From Rikenellaceae bacterium (GTDB taxonomy: Bacteria; Bacteroidota; Bacteroidia; Bacteroidales; Rikenellaceae), in contig SUZF01000010.1 of assembly GCA_015060065.1 (NCBI GenBank), forward strand, positions 1 through 64,000: a stretch of DNA of 64,000 nucleotides, written 5' to 3'. The notes beneath the pieces are model-generated. The model was not told where the DNA came from, ran no database searches, and saw only the letters and a list, made by a program, of their open reading frames with translations. The translations under genes and the position numbers were made by a program. Positions 46,629 through 56,670 of this stretch are shown here, in pieces (position 1 is the first letter of the stretch; each line of letters begins with the position of its first letter).

Positions 46629-49600
46629 ATGCTTATGGTTAGGAAAATTGTACTATCAATTGTTGCTGTACTGACTATGGGTTGCTTTGCACTCCAAGCA
46701 CAGTACAAGCAGGTTTCGGGTACAGTTGCCGATAATGCAGGTACCCCCATCGCCGGTGCTACGGTTGCCGTGAAGGGTACAACTATCGGTACAACTACTG
46801 ACTCTGCCGGTAAGTATGTTCTCGAAGCACCCGGTGACGGTGTTTTGGAGTTCTCGTTTATCGGTTATCAGAGTGCAGAAGTACCCATCGCCGGTAAGAC
46901 GCAGGTTGATGCTGTCCTGAAAGAGGGTCAGGCAATCGAAGAGGTCGTTGTGATGGCCTTCGGTTCCGCTACGAAGGAGGCATTTACCGGTTCGGCTACC
47001 GTAGTCAGTGCAGATGAACTTGCAACTTCGCAGGTGTCGAATGCAATGAACGCACTGAACGGTAAGGTATCCGGTGTTCAGATGGCGAATGCTTCGGGTG
47101 CGCCGGGTGATGATAGCCCGACGATTCGTATCCGTGGTTTTAGCTCGATTAACGCAGGTAATGCTCCTCTGGTTGTCCTCGACGGTATTCCGTACAGCGG
47201 CAGCATGAGCAACATCAACCCTGCCGATATCGAGTCGATGACCGTCTTGAAGGATGCTGCATCGAATGCTCTTTATGGTTCGCGTGGTGCTAACGGTGTC
47301 ATCATGATTACCACCAAGCGTGCGAAGAGCGGTGATGCTGTCGTTAATGTTGATGCCAAGTGGGGTGTTGCTTCGCGCGGTGTGCAGGATTACGACTACA
47401 TCAAGAATCCCGCAGCGTACTACGAGCAGCACTACAAGGCTCTCGAAAACTACTACATCGACAACGGTAGTTCGCCCGCAGAGGCTCACCTCAAAGCGAA
47501 CGATGCTATCGTAGGTCCGATGTCTGGTGGTGGTCTTGTTTATCAGGTATTTAACGTGCCCGATGGCCAGTACTTCATCGGTAAGAACGGTAAGGTCAAT
47601 CCTAATGCTACGCTCGGTAATATGGTTAATTACAACGGTCAGGACTATTGGCTCTATCCCGATAACTGGACCGAGGGTGCTATGAAGAACGGTTTCCGTC
47701 AGGAGTACAACGTGAATGTATCGGCAGGTAACGAGCGTGCGCAGGTTTATGCGTCGGCAGGTTACTTGAACAGCGAGGGTATCGTTGAGCAGTCGATGTT
47801 CGAGCGTTTCACAAGCCGTTTGAAGGCAGAGTATCAGGCAAAGAAGTGGTTGCGCGTAGGTGCTAACGCATCGTATGCTCACTATAAGGGTTACTTGACG
47901 GATGCTTCGGGTGTGTCGAATTCGACTGCAAACATCTTTGCTGCAACGTCGGCTATCGCTCCTATCTATCCGCTCTATCTTCGTGATGGTAACAAGAAGA
48001 TTATGAAGGATAACAACGGTAACACAATGTACGACTACGGTGATGAGATGAACGCCGGTTTGGAGCGTCCTATCTTCGGTCAGTCGAACGCATTGAGCGA
48101 CCACCTTCTCAATAAGAACCTCTACGATGGTAACGCATTTACCGGTACGGCATTCTTTGACGTATATTTCTTGAAGGACTTTACCTTCACGTTGAATGCA
48201 GGTACTTCGCTCGACGAGACTCGCTCGACAGGCTTGACCAACGCATTCTATGGTCAGTATGCTTCGGCTAACGGTATCATCAGCAAGCAGCACTCGCGTA
48301 CCTGGTCGTACAACTTCCAGCAGTTGCTCAACTACTCGAAGACCTTCGCAGGTGTTCATCACATCAACGCAATGATTGGTCACGAGAACTACGTAGCCGA
48401 GAGTGCATCGCTCTATGGCTCGAAGAGCAATATGTTCTCGCCCGACAACCTCGAACTTTCGGGTGCAGTTACCGACCGCTCGGCATCATCTTCGACTTCG
48501 TCGTACAACACCGAGGGTTACTTCGCACGTGTAATGTACGATTGGGACGAGAAACTCTTCGTTTCGGCTTCGTATCGTCGCGATGCTTCGTCGCGTTTCC
48601 ACCCCGATCACCGCTGGGGTAACTTCTGGTCGGTAGGTGCCGGTTACATCATGAGCAAGGAGTCGTGGTTCAATGTTGATTGGATTGATATGTTGAAGTT
48701 TAAGGCTTCTTACGGTTCGCAGGGTAACGACGGTATCGGTAACTACCTCTATACTGACACTTACGATATCGTAAACTCCGGTGGTAACGTATCGCTCGTA
48801 CTCAATACGAAGGGTAACAAGAACATCACTTGGGAGACCAACGGTAACTTCAACGCAGGTATCGAGTTCGAACTCTTCAAGGGTCGTTTGAGCGGTACTG
48901 TCGAGGGCTTCTATCGTAAGACTACCGATATGTTGTCGTGGTTCTCGGTTCCGCCTTCGTTGGGTTACACCGGTTACTGGGCTAACGTCGGTGATATGGT
49001 CAATCGTGGTGTTGAGGTTGAGTTGTATGCAACTCCTATCCGCACCAAGAATGTTACTTGGAACTTGAACGCTAACCTTACCTATGTAAACAACCGCATC
49101 ACCAAACTCGATCCTTCGCGTTTGTCGATGGAGACTCCCGATGGCTATAAGGGTTATACCTCTGGTAATAACTTCTATGGCGAGGGTCTGTCGCTCTACT
49201 CGTTCTATATGCCCAAATATGCAGGTGTAGAGAAGAGTTCGGGTCTTCCTATGTGGTACCGCGAGTTGGATGGCGAGACGGTAACTACTACCGACTACTC
49301 GTTGGCTTCGGACTACGTCTGTGGCAATCCTCTTCCGGATGCTTATGGTGGTTTCGGAACATCGTTGGAGTTCTACGGTTTCGACTTGACCGTTAATTTC
49401 ACCTACCAGATTGGTGGTAAGATCTATGATTCGGGTTACGCATCGTACATGGCATCGCCTACGTCGTCATCGACCGGTCATAGTTTGCACACCGACTTGG
49501 CAAAGGCATGGTCGCCCACGAACCGCAACTCGGACATCCCGCGCTTCCAGTATAACGACCAGTATAGCGTTGCAACTTCGGATCGCTTCCTCATTGATGG

Positions 49601-49826
49601 TAGCTACCTGAACTTGCAGAACATCAACTTTGGTTACACTCTGCCTCGCAAGTGGACAAGCAAGATTGGTGTGAATAAGATTCGCGTATATCTGGCTTGT
49701 GAGAATGTATGGTTGTGGTCGCGTCGTCAGGGCTTTGACCCGCGTTTGACGCTCACCGGATCGAACAATGCATCTACCTACTCGGCAGTTCGCACGATTT
49801 CGGGCGGTCTTAACCTCTCATTCTAA
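46629..49826 (+). CDS. SusC/RagA family TonB-linked outer membrane protein
   Basis: CarboxypepD_reg N-terminus, plug VRGFSSINAGNAPLVVLDGIPYSG-type motif, GSRGANGVIMITTK, long beta-barrel; in-frame ATG chosen at 46629. Confidence 0.95.
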   Translation: MLMVRKIVLSIVAVLTMGCFALQAQYKQVSGTVADNAGTPIAGATVAVKGTTIGTTTDSAGKYVLEAPGDGVLEFSFIGYQSAEVPIAGKTQVDAVLKEGQAIEEVVVMAFGSATKEAFTGSATVVSADELATSQVSNAMNALNGKVSGVQMANASGAPGDDSPTIRIRGFSSINAGNAPLVVLDGIPYSGSMSNINPADIESMTVLKDAASNALYGSRGANGVIMITTKRAKSGDAVVNVDAKWGVASRGVQDYDYIKNPAAYYEQHYKALENYYIDNGSSPAEAHLKANDAIVGPMSGGGLVYQVFNVPDGQYFIGKNGKVNPNATLGNMVNYNGQDYWLYPDNWTEGAMKNGFRQEYNVNVSAGNERAQVYASAGYLNSEGIVEQSMFERFTSRLKAEYQAKKWLRVGANASYAHYKGYLTDASGVSNSTANIFAATSAIAPIYPLYLRDGNKKIMKDNNGNTMYDYGDEMNAGLERPIFGQSNALSDHLLNKNLYDGNAFTGTAFFDVYFLKDFTFTLNAGTSLDETRSTGLTNAFYGQYASANGIISKQHSRTWSYNFQQLLNYSKTFAGVHHINAMIGHENYVAESASLYGSKSNMFSPDNLELSGAVTDRSASSSTSSYNTEGYFARVMYDWDEKLFVSASYRRDASSRFHPDHRWGNFWSVGAGYIMSKESWFNVDWIDMLKFKASYGSQGNDGIGNYLYTDTYDIVNSGGNVSLVLNTKGNKNITWETNGNFNAGIEFELFKGRLSGTVEGFYRKTTDMLSWFSVPPSLGYTGYWANVGDMVNRGVEVELYATPIRTKNVTWNLNANLTYVNNRITKLDPSRLSMETPDGYKGYTSGNNFYGEGLSLYSFYMPKYAGVEKSSGLPMWYRELDGETVTTTDYSLASDYVCGNPLPDAYGGFGTSLEFYGFDLTVNFTYQIGGKIYDSGYASYMASPTSSSTGHSLHTDLAKAWSPTNRNSDIPRFQYNDQYSVATSDRFLIDGSYLNLQNINFGYTLPRKWTSKIGVNKIRVYLACENVWLWSRRQGFDPRLTLTGSNNASTYSAVRTISGGLNLSF

Positions 49827-49858
49827 TTTAACGCTTAAAGATGAAAGGAGAAAAAGAT

Positions 49859-51481
49859 ATGAAGAATATATTGAAAATAGGATTTGTGGCTTTGACTGCA
49901 ACTGCACTTTTGAGCGGTTGTATCAAGGAGACTTTCCCCACAAGCGTCGCTACGTCGGATCAGGTTGCTGCAAACCCCGCTGCTTTGGAGTCGCAGGTTA
50001 ACGGTATCGCTGCATTCGTGAATGCTATCGAGATTCTGGGTGTTAATCACTCGGAGTTCGGATATCCTTCGATGGGTATGATTCGCGACCTTATGGGTGA
50101 GGATATGGCTACTGTATCGAGCGGTTACGAGCATTTCGGCGTGTGGATCGAGGCTCGTGCTATGAGCGACCAGTACGCATACGCGCAGCAGGTATGGAAC
50201 TACTACACGCAGTTCCTGCTCACTGCAAACTCGGTTATCTCGGCTGTGAACGAGGCATCGGCAACAGAGGTGCAGAAGCAATACCTCGGTATGGCATACT
50301 GCTATCGTGCGATGATTAACCTCGATATGGGTCGTATGTTCGAGTTTAAGAAGAATGGTTACACCGTTGCTCCCGAATTGGAGGGTTATACCATTCCGAT
50401 TATCCGCGAGAATATGACCGAGGCAGAGGCTCGTAACAACCCGCGTGTGAAGAAGGCAGACCTTTTGGCTCACATTCACGCTGACCTTGATAAGGCTATC
50501 GACTTCTTCTACAACGAGAATGAGAAGGACGAGAACAAGCGTTTGTTTGTTCGCCAGAACAAGACCCAACCCGATATGAGCGTGGCTTACGGTTTGAAGG
50601 CTCGTGCATACCTCTGGGCAGAGAATTATGATGAGGCTGCCAAGTACGCAGGCTGGGCTCTCGATAAGACGAAGACCGGTGTTGATTATAAGGCTTTGAA
50701 CGAGGCACAGGCTACGGATGTTGCTACCGGCTTTAACTCGGTAGGTACGAACAACTCGTGGATGTGGTGCTCGTCGCTGGTTAAGGAGGACGATGCTGTT
50801 AAGTCGTCGATTATCAACTTTACATCGTGGATTGCATCGGAGACCGTCTTCGGTTACGCAGGAGCAGGTCCCTATCGTATGATTGATGCACGTCTTTACA
50901 GCCGTATCCCCAATTCGGACTGGCGTAAGAAGTGGTGGAAGGCTCCGGAAGGCGTATCTATCAAGCAGAACTTCGTTCCGGCAACTGCTGACTATGCAGG
51001 TGCAGAGGGTCTTCCCGAATATGCAGCTATCAAGTTCCGTCCGGGTAGCGGTAATCCCGACTCGGAGGATCCGGGTGCAATTTGCGACTATCCGTTTATG
51101 CGTATGGAGGAGATGATGCTCATCATCGCCGAGGCTGATGCTCGCAAGGGCTCGCCGAATGGACTCTTGGCGTTCATGGCAGAGCGTAACCCCGACTACG
51201 TATGCACCGCATCGGGTGCAACGGCACTCGTTGATGAGATTTTCTTCCAGAAGCGTATCGAGTTCTGGGGCGAGGGTATCAACTTCTTCGACTACAAGCG
51301 TTTGGGTAAGGGTGTAACTCGTGGTTACGAGGGTACTAACCACTACGAGGATGCACGTCTCAACTCGAATGGTTTGGCTCCTTGGTACAACATGTGTATT
51401 GTCCGCACGGAGCACAACGCCAACCCCGCAGTTGTGTCGAATCCCGACCCGTCGTCGTTGATTGAGCCTTGGAAGGAGTAA
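49859..51481 (+). CDS. SusD/RagB family lipoprotein
   Basis: Lipobox TALLSGC; SusD-like TPR region and YAAIKFRPGSGNPDSEDPGAICDYPFMRMEEMMLIIAEA. Confidence 0.93.
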   Translation: MKNILKIGFVALTATALLSGCIKETFPTSVATSDQVAANPAALESQVNGIAAFVNAIEILGVNHSEFGYPSMGMIRDLMGEDMATVSSGYEHFGVWIEARAMSDQYAYAQQVWNYYTQFLLTANSVISAVNEASATEVQKQYLGMAYCYRAMINLDMGRMFEFKKNGYTVAPELEGYTIPIIRENMTEAEARNNPRVKKADLLAHIHADLDKAIDFFYNENEKDENKRLFVRQNKTQPDMSVAYGLKARAYLWAENYDEAAKYAGWALDKTKTGVDYKALNEAQATDVATGFNSVGTNNSWMWCSSLVKEDDAVKSSIINFTSWIASETVFGYAGAGPYRMIDARLYSRIPNSDWRKKWWKAPEGVSIKQNFVPATADYAGAEGLPEYAAIKFRPGSGNPDSEDPGAICDYPFMRMEEMMLIIAEADARKGSPNGLLAFMAERNPDYVCTASGATALVDEIFFQKRIEFWGEGINFFDYKRLGKGVTRGYEGTNHYEDARLNSNGLAPWYNMCIVRTEHNANPAVVSNPDPSSLIEPWKE

Positions 51482-51503
51482 TCAGTGTAAAACGAAAAAA
51501 TGA

Positions 51504-54044
51504 ATGTATATGAAGACAATGAAAAATATATTATACGCTCTGTTCGCAGTTGCAGCCCTCGTGATGGTGGGTTGTACGAAGGATCAGACCTATACACCGG
51601 GTGGTGATCTTTCGGGCGAGCAGATTTACATCGACAATTCGCTCTCGACATTCGAAGTTAAGACCGCTGCCGACAAGGAGAAGGAGGCAGAGGAGCTTAA
51701 AAAGTTGAGCAAGGGTCTGATGAAGAATGATGTCTTTACGGATGATAACTGCGTAGATTTGAAGATTGTTCGTAAGAGTTCGAAACTCGAAGAGTATGCT
51801 TTCGAGGTAAAACTCACGATGGATGCCGAGGATGCAGCACTCTTTACTCTTCCCGCAGGTGCTACCCAGACAGGTGCTAATCCGACAGAGGAGACTGTAA
51901 CCTACACCGTTCCCTGCGTGTTTGATGCAGATGCTTCGGAGACAGTTCTCCGCCTTGGCTTCGATATCGCGCAGTTGGCAGATAACACCAACTATCAGTT
52001 TGTAGCCGAGTTGGCAGACGAGGAGAACTCGTCGAACTACGGTGCTTCGGAGTTTGAGTTTGCAATTGTGCATTCGGTTACTGTGGAGTTGCCCTATACC
52101 GATATCGGTTTGGTAACCCTTACTGACCCAATCTTTACCGGTGCAACCTACTCTGATTGCGTGATTCAGATTCACAATGATGACTTGAAGGCTATCAATG
52201 AGGCAAAAGAGAAGAACGAGGCTCCTAAATTTGAAGCAGATTATATTCGTTTCTTCATTCCGCGTCCTTGGTTGCAGATGGCATCGGCTTCGGTTAATGC
52301 CGGTGATGGTAATTTCGAGGAGTCTGACTTGGAGTATTTCGCAATGGGCGATGGCCTTATGGTTTGCTTGACTCCTAATTATGAGCCGGTTGTACAGGAT
52401 GGCAATCCCGTATATCCTAACCCGACGAAGCCAAGTGTAGAGAAGACCGGATATCCCCGTCACCCGCTTGTGGGTATTAGATCTACCGATGGCTCACTTC
52501 GTGGTATAGTAGGAACTGCTGCAACAGAGCTAATGTATATGGCAAGAGTGCCGTTTGTCGATGGTTATGAGTATTATTTAACGATGTTTATGCCTTCGTA
52601 TAATTTCGGTGCGACTACTCGTACAATGAATACATACTCATTTGGTACCGCAATTTGGGAGCCGTTCAATACGGGAAGTCTAGGTGTTATACCTTTCGAA
52701 GTTACTTGGGACAAGAACAGCCTCGAAGAGGATTGGGCTAACTACTTCTTGATTGACTACAACAACGACATTAAGTATGTTGAGGTAGGCGAGGGTGTCT
52801 TCTCTTCGCAGTACCAAGATAAGTTCGCAACCAAGACTCTCTACACCGGTTTCGAGAGCGTTTACAAGGAGACTGTTTACTACGTAGCCGATGCTTACGG
52901 TACTTCTACCGAGCAGACAGGCACTCTTGGTCTTGCAATGACTTGGAATGGCTCGGTTGCAAAGGTTGTCGAGAAGCAGCCGCTCAATATCCAGTGGAAC
53001 GGTCGCGAACTCTATGCTTCGCAGAGCGAGAATGTTAAGAGTGCAGTCGAACTCGACGAGAGTGGTGCTGTCAAGAAACTTACCTTCGGTGTCGCTATCG
53101 TGAACGAGGATGGTCAGGTGCTTGGCGAGTACGAGGAGACTTTCGATATGGAGTCGGATGGTAATATCAACTACTTCATTGGAGAGTTCATGATGCAACA
53201 GCAAATCTTTGTTGAGGAATCTCCCTGCTTCAATGCAAGCCTGCAACAGATTGCCCCCGGAATTGTTCCGTACTACGGAGATGTAAAAATTACTCGTAGT
53301 GCAGAGAACTCGAATGAGTTGATTATCGAGGGTCTTATTCCGGAGGCTATTCTCGCAGAGTATGGCAAGTATAAGGATGAAGATGGTGCAGGATATTTCA
53401 GTGCAGCAGTTCCGATGAAGGAAGTTGCAGATCCGGAGAATCCCGAAGCAACAATCAAGGTGCCGGTTCCTATGGAAGAGCGTCCTGCTCTCCCGAATTT
53501 GGCAGCCGGTGGTTCGGTTAAGGGTACTTATGACCCTGTGACCAACACTGTTATCATTCCTGCACAGTACTTCTACAAGCCGGAGTATGTGGTTGGCGGT
53601 GTAACCTTCTTCCCCTACTTCCAGCCTTGTACTACGGACTATAATTATGATTATAGCGATCGTTCTGATCTGACGACCTACTACTGGTATTCGTTCCCGG
53701 ATGTATCTGCAGAGTCGGTAGCGTTGCACCTCGACCGCGATCAGGGTATGATCTACTTCGGCGATTCAAGTACATGTCCCGATCCGGCATATACGTTCAT
53801 CGTGGATCTCTATGCTTACGATCCTGCTTCTGACGAGTTTTTCTTTACCGACCAGTCGCTCTTCTATCCGTTTGCAGAGCCGTTGATGATTGGTTCGGGT
53901 GGTGGTAGCGTATCGCCGCTGTCGGTAGCACCGAAATCGTCGTTCCAGAAGACCGGTGCATTGAGCAGCAAGTCGGTGACTATGGGTCAGAAGAGCGAGC
54001 GTAAGGAGCTTACTCGTACCCCGAAAGCATACCCCTTTCGCTAA
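51504..54044 (+). CDS. hypothetical surface lipoprotein
   Basis: Lipobox ALVMVGC; co-directional with SusC/D. Confidence 0.75.
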   Translation: MYMKTMKNILYALFAVAALVMVGCTKDQTYTPGGDLSGEQIYIDNSLSTFEVKTAADKEKEAEELKKLSKGLMKNDVFTDDNCVDLKIVRKSSKLEEYAFEVKLTMDAEDAALFTLPAGATQTGANPTEETVTYTVPCVFDADASETVLRLGFDIAQLADNTNYQFVAELADEENSSNYGASEFEFAIVHSVTVELPYTDIGLVTLTDPIFTGATYSDCVIQIHNDDLKAINEAKEKNEAPKFEADYIRFFIPRPWLQMASASVNAGDGNFEESDLEYFAMGDGLMVCLTPNYEPVVQDGNPVYPNPTKPSVEKTGYPRHPLVGIRSTDGSLRGIVGTAATELMYMARVPFVDGYEYYLTMFMPSYNFGATTRTMNTYSFGTAIWEPFNTGSLGVIPFEVTWDKNSLEEDWANYFLIDYNNDIKYVEVGEGVFSSQYQDKFATKTLYTGFESVYKETVYYVADAYGTSTEQTGTLGLAMTWNGSVAKVVEKQPLNIQWNGRELYASQSENVKSAVELDESGAVKKLTFGVAIVNEDGQVLGEYEETFDMESDGNINYFIGEFMMQQQIFVEESPCFNASLQQIAPGIVPYYGDVKITRSAENSNELIIEGLIPEAILAEYGKYKDEDGAGYFSAAVPMKEVADPENPEATIKVPVPMEERPALPNLAAGGSVKGTYDPVTNTVIIPAQYFYKPEYVVGGVTFFPYFQPCTTDYNYDYSDRSDLTTYYWYSFPDVSAESVALHLDRDQGMIYFGDSSTCPDPAYTFIVDLYAYDPASDEFFFTDQSLFYPFAEPLMIGSGGGSVSPLSVAPKSSFQKTGALSSKSVTMGQKSERKELTRTPKAYPFR

Positions 54045-54130
54045 TTAGTGTTGAAACGATTGATTTATTAATATGGTGACGGGTGCCGAGGCACCACCTC
54101 GGTACCCCGACCCGATAAAAAGTTGAAACA

Positions 54131-54847
54131 ATGAAAAAATTATTATTCATATTGGCTGTAATGGCGTTTGCTGTCGGTTGTACTGATAAGCCGGAGTTCG
54201 AGACTCCCGGTGCTGATGTACCCCAGACGATGACGCTCGTTTATGATACGGCACAGATTGATACCAGCGATCCCGAAACGCAGTATGCACAGACGCTGAA
54301 CCGTGTAGATGATTTCTATCGCGTAGGTGGTAAGTTCGTGAGACTCACGATGTATCTCGATGCTGATGGCGTCTATTATCTGACTGCAACCAAACTTGTA
54401 GAGGATGATGACGAGGATGTGGCTGCTGGCTTGATGCTCGATTGCGAGTTCGCAAAGATTGAGGGCAACTTCTCGAATCCGTCGCAAATCAATGTCCGCT
54501 CGGTAAATCAGAGCGGCGAGTACGATTTCGACTGGCGTGGTGACCTTCCCGATGCTGATGTAGCACTGGAACCTACCGAGGGTCAGCCCGAAAATGTAAC
54601 GATGTATCGCGAGGCAGAGGATGCTCATCCCGCATACGTTATCCGCTATGTAGATGGCGATGGCGTTGTTCAGTTCGGATTTGTATTCACGGTTAAGTCG
54701 ATCGAGGCTACCGAGACTATGACCGAGGAGTCGATTCCTTCGGGCAAGCCTTTCGAGGAGCCGACCATTGTGGAGGTGCCCCAGTACTCGACTTCGATGA
54801 CGTTGCTCTACAAGGCTTTCGACAAGAACTTCAATTGGGTGAACTAA
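54131..54847 (+). CDS. hypothetical lipoprotein
   Basis: Lipobox MAFAVGC. Confidence 0.7.
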   Translation: MKKLLFILAVMAFAVGCTDKPEFETPGADVPQTMTLVYDTAQIDTSDPETQYAQTLNRVDDFYRVGGKFVRLTMYLDADGVYYLTATKLVEDDDEDVAAGLMLDCEFAKIEGNFSNPSQINVRSVNQSGEYDFDWRGDLPDADVALEPTEGQPENVTMYREAEDAHPAYVIRYVDGDGVVQFGFVFTVKSIEATETMTEESIPSGKPFEEPTIVEVPQYSTSMTLLYKAFDKNFNWVN

Positions 54848-54880
54848 ACGTCGCCTAACGGAATTTCTAATACAGAGATG

Positions 54881-54917
54881 GGGTCATCTGACAAAACTTG
54901 TCGGATGACCCTGTTTT
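54881..54917 (+). terminator. SusC/D locus terminator
   Basis: gggtcatctgacaaaacttgtcggatgaccctgtttt. Confidence 0.8.
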
Positions 54918-54965
54918 ATTTGATTATTTTTCTTACCTTTGTTGGGTATTAAAACACGATGAATT

Positions 54966-55355
54966 ATGGAATTTGAAGGTGTAGTTTATAAGATACTGCC
55001 TCCGACAAGCGGAACCTCCGCACGAGGCGAGTGGAAACGTCAGGATGTGGTTTTTGAACTCCCGCAGGAGTTCTCGCGCAAGATTTGCGTGACCTTCTTC
55101 AATAAGGAGAACGATGTGGCACAGTTGCGTGAGGGTATGACCTATATGGTGTCGGTAAATGTCGAGTCGCGAGAGTTTAACGGCCGCTGGTACACCGACG
55201 TTAAGGCGTGGCGTGTGCAGCCCAAGGTGGCAGAGGCTCCGGCTATGGCATCGGATGCTCCGATGGCTTCGGCTATGGCAGACCTTCCTCCGATTGCCGA
55301 GGAGCCGACCTATGCAGCAACGCCCTCGGCAGAGGTCGATGACCTGCCGTTCTAA
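54966..55355 (+). CDS. DUF3127 domain-containing protein
   Basis: MEFEGVVYKILPPTSGTSARGEWKRQDVVFELPQEF. Confidence 0.85.
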   Translation: MEFEGVVYKILPPTSGTSARGEWKRQDVVFELPQEFSRKICVTFFNKENDVAQLREGMTYMVSVNVESREFNGRWYTDVKAWRVQPKVAEAPAMASDAPMASAMADLPPIAEEPTYAATPSAEVDDLPF

Positions 55356-55405
55356 ACGGAACGGCCGCACTTGGGATGATTGTTTTTTGCGGATGTGCCA
55401 AGCGA

Positions 55406-55487
55406 TTGTTTGAGCCTGGGATAGTCGAGTTTCGGGTGGTTGTTTGAGCCTGGAATAGTCGAGTTTCGGGGTGGTTGTTTGAGTATC
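55406..55487. repeat. 34/35-bp tandem direct repeat
   Basis: ttgtttgagcctgg(g/a)atagtcgagtttcggg(g)tgg at 55406 and 55440, partial at 55475. Confidence 0.9.
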
Positions 55488-55609
55488 AAATCTATATTTT
55501 TGAATAAAAGTGGATTTGATTTTGCATATTAGATAAATATTTGTATATTTGCACTCCGAAACGACAAGTTCTGGTGCCGGGCGAGGCACAGCGTCGTTTT
55601 GAATGTCCT

Positions 55610-55681
55610 GGTCTGATGGGTGAGTGGCTTAGCCAACGGTCTGCAAAACCGTCTACAGCGGTTCGAATCCGCTTCAGACCT
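55610..55681 (+). tRNA. tRNA-Cys(GCA)
   Basis: GGTCTGATGGGTGAGTGGC...CTGCAAA...GTTCGAATCCGCTTCAGACCT. Confidence 0.93.
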
Positions 55682-55687
55682 CGAAAA

Positions 55688-55730
55688 TGCAGAGCAGACG
55701 ACTTGTACAAGTCGTCTGTTTTTGTTTGTC
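55688..55730 (+). terminator. tRNA-Cys trailer terminator
   Basis: tgcagagcagacgacttgtacaagtcgtctgtttttgttt. Confidence 0.85.
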
Positions 55731-55842
55731 GTAGCGTCTGGGTGCAAGCCCTTCGAATCGCTTGTGTGAAGTAGATGTAATTATTTGCAACGATGGCAGG
55801 TAATTCACTTTTATTTCATATCTTTGCGCAAAATTCAACGGA

Positions 55843-56475
55843 ATGAAGGCGAGAAATATTACCATACTTATTGTGCTGCTGATTCTGGCAGACCAGATAC
55901 TCAAAATATGGGTTAAGACCCACATGTGCATCGGTGAGGCTATTACCGTATTCCCCGACTGGTTTCAGTTGCGATTTATCGAGAACAATGGCGCGGCTTT
56001 CGGTATGCACATCGCATCCGGAGGCGGACTCGATTGGGGCAAACTCGCTTTGAGTTTGTTCCGTGTGGTTATGGTGGTGGCATTGTGCTTTATCATCCGT
56101 CAGATGAACGCCAAGAAGGAGACTCCGCGAGGTGTGGTTGTCGGATTGTCGCTGATTATGGCGGGTGCCATAGGCAACATCATCGACAGCGCATTCTACG
56201 GGTTGGTATTCTCGGCATCGACACCGATGTCGGTGGCGCACTTTGGCGGTCACTATGCCGGCTTTATGATGGGCAAGGTGGTTGATATGTTCTATTTCCC
56301 GCTCTTCCAATGGAATAGCGTGCCTTCGTTCCTCCGTTTTCTGGTCGATGGCGACAACTACTTCTTTGGTGCGATTTTCAATCTTGCCGACTCATATATT
56401 ACTGTTGCGGTGATATATATGCTGATTTTCCATTGGCGATACTTCTACGAAGCAGACAAGAAGTCCGAGAAGTAG
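55843..56475 (+). CDS. lspA: lipoprotein signal peptidase
   Basis: LADQILKIWVK; IENNGAAFGM; FNLADSYITVAV. Confidence 0.93.
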   Translation: MKARNITILIVLLILADQILKIWVKTHMCIGEAITVFPDWFQLRFIENNGAAFGMHIASGGGLDWGKLALSLFRVVMVVALCFIIRQMNAKKETPRGVVVGLSLIMAGAIGNIIDSAFYGLVFSASTPMSVAHFGGHYAGFMMGKVVDMFYFPLFQWNSVPSFLRFLVDGDNYFFGAIFNLADSYITVAVIYMLIFHWRYFYEADKKSEK

Positions 56476-56520
56476 TCAAGTGGTCGTTGCAAGGTGGGTG
56501 GTAATCATAACTCCTGACAA

Positions 56521-56567
56521 AGCGAGCGTGTCCAAAAAACTGCCGGACACGCTCGCTATCTTTTTCC
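56521..56567 (+). terminator. lspA terminator
   Basis: agcgagcgtgtcc...ggacacgctcgct followed by atcttttt. Confidence 0.85.
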
Positions 56568-56670
56568 CAAGAGCCGATTTTACATCATTTTCTGCATCAT
56601 TACACATTCTCTGGGGAGGTCTATTTGCTGTATTCGTTCCTCATTACCCGCTTTTGGAGCGTGGTGGGGG

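Noticed and set aside
46656-48383. 575-aa minus-strand ORF opposite SusC
   Set aside because: Shadow ORF; the plus strand encodes an unmistakable SusC, and the antisense product has no recognisable motifs.
49835-51415. 526-aa minus-strand ORF opposite SusD
   Set aside because: Shadow ORF of a well-supported SusD gene.
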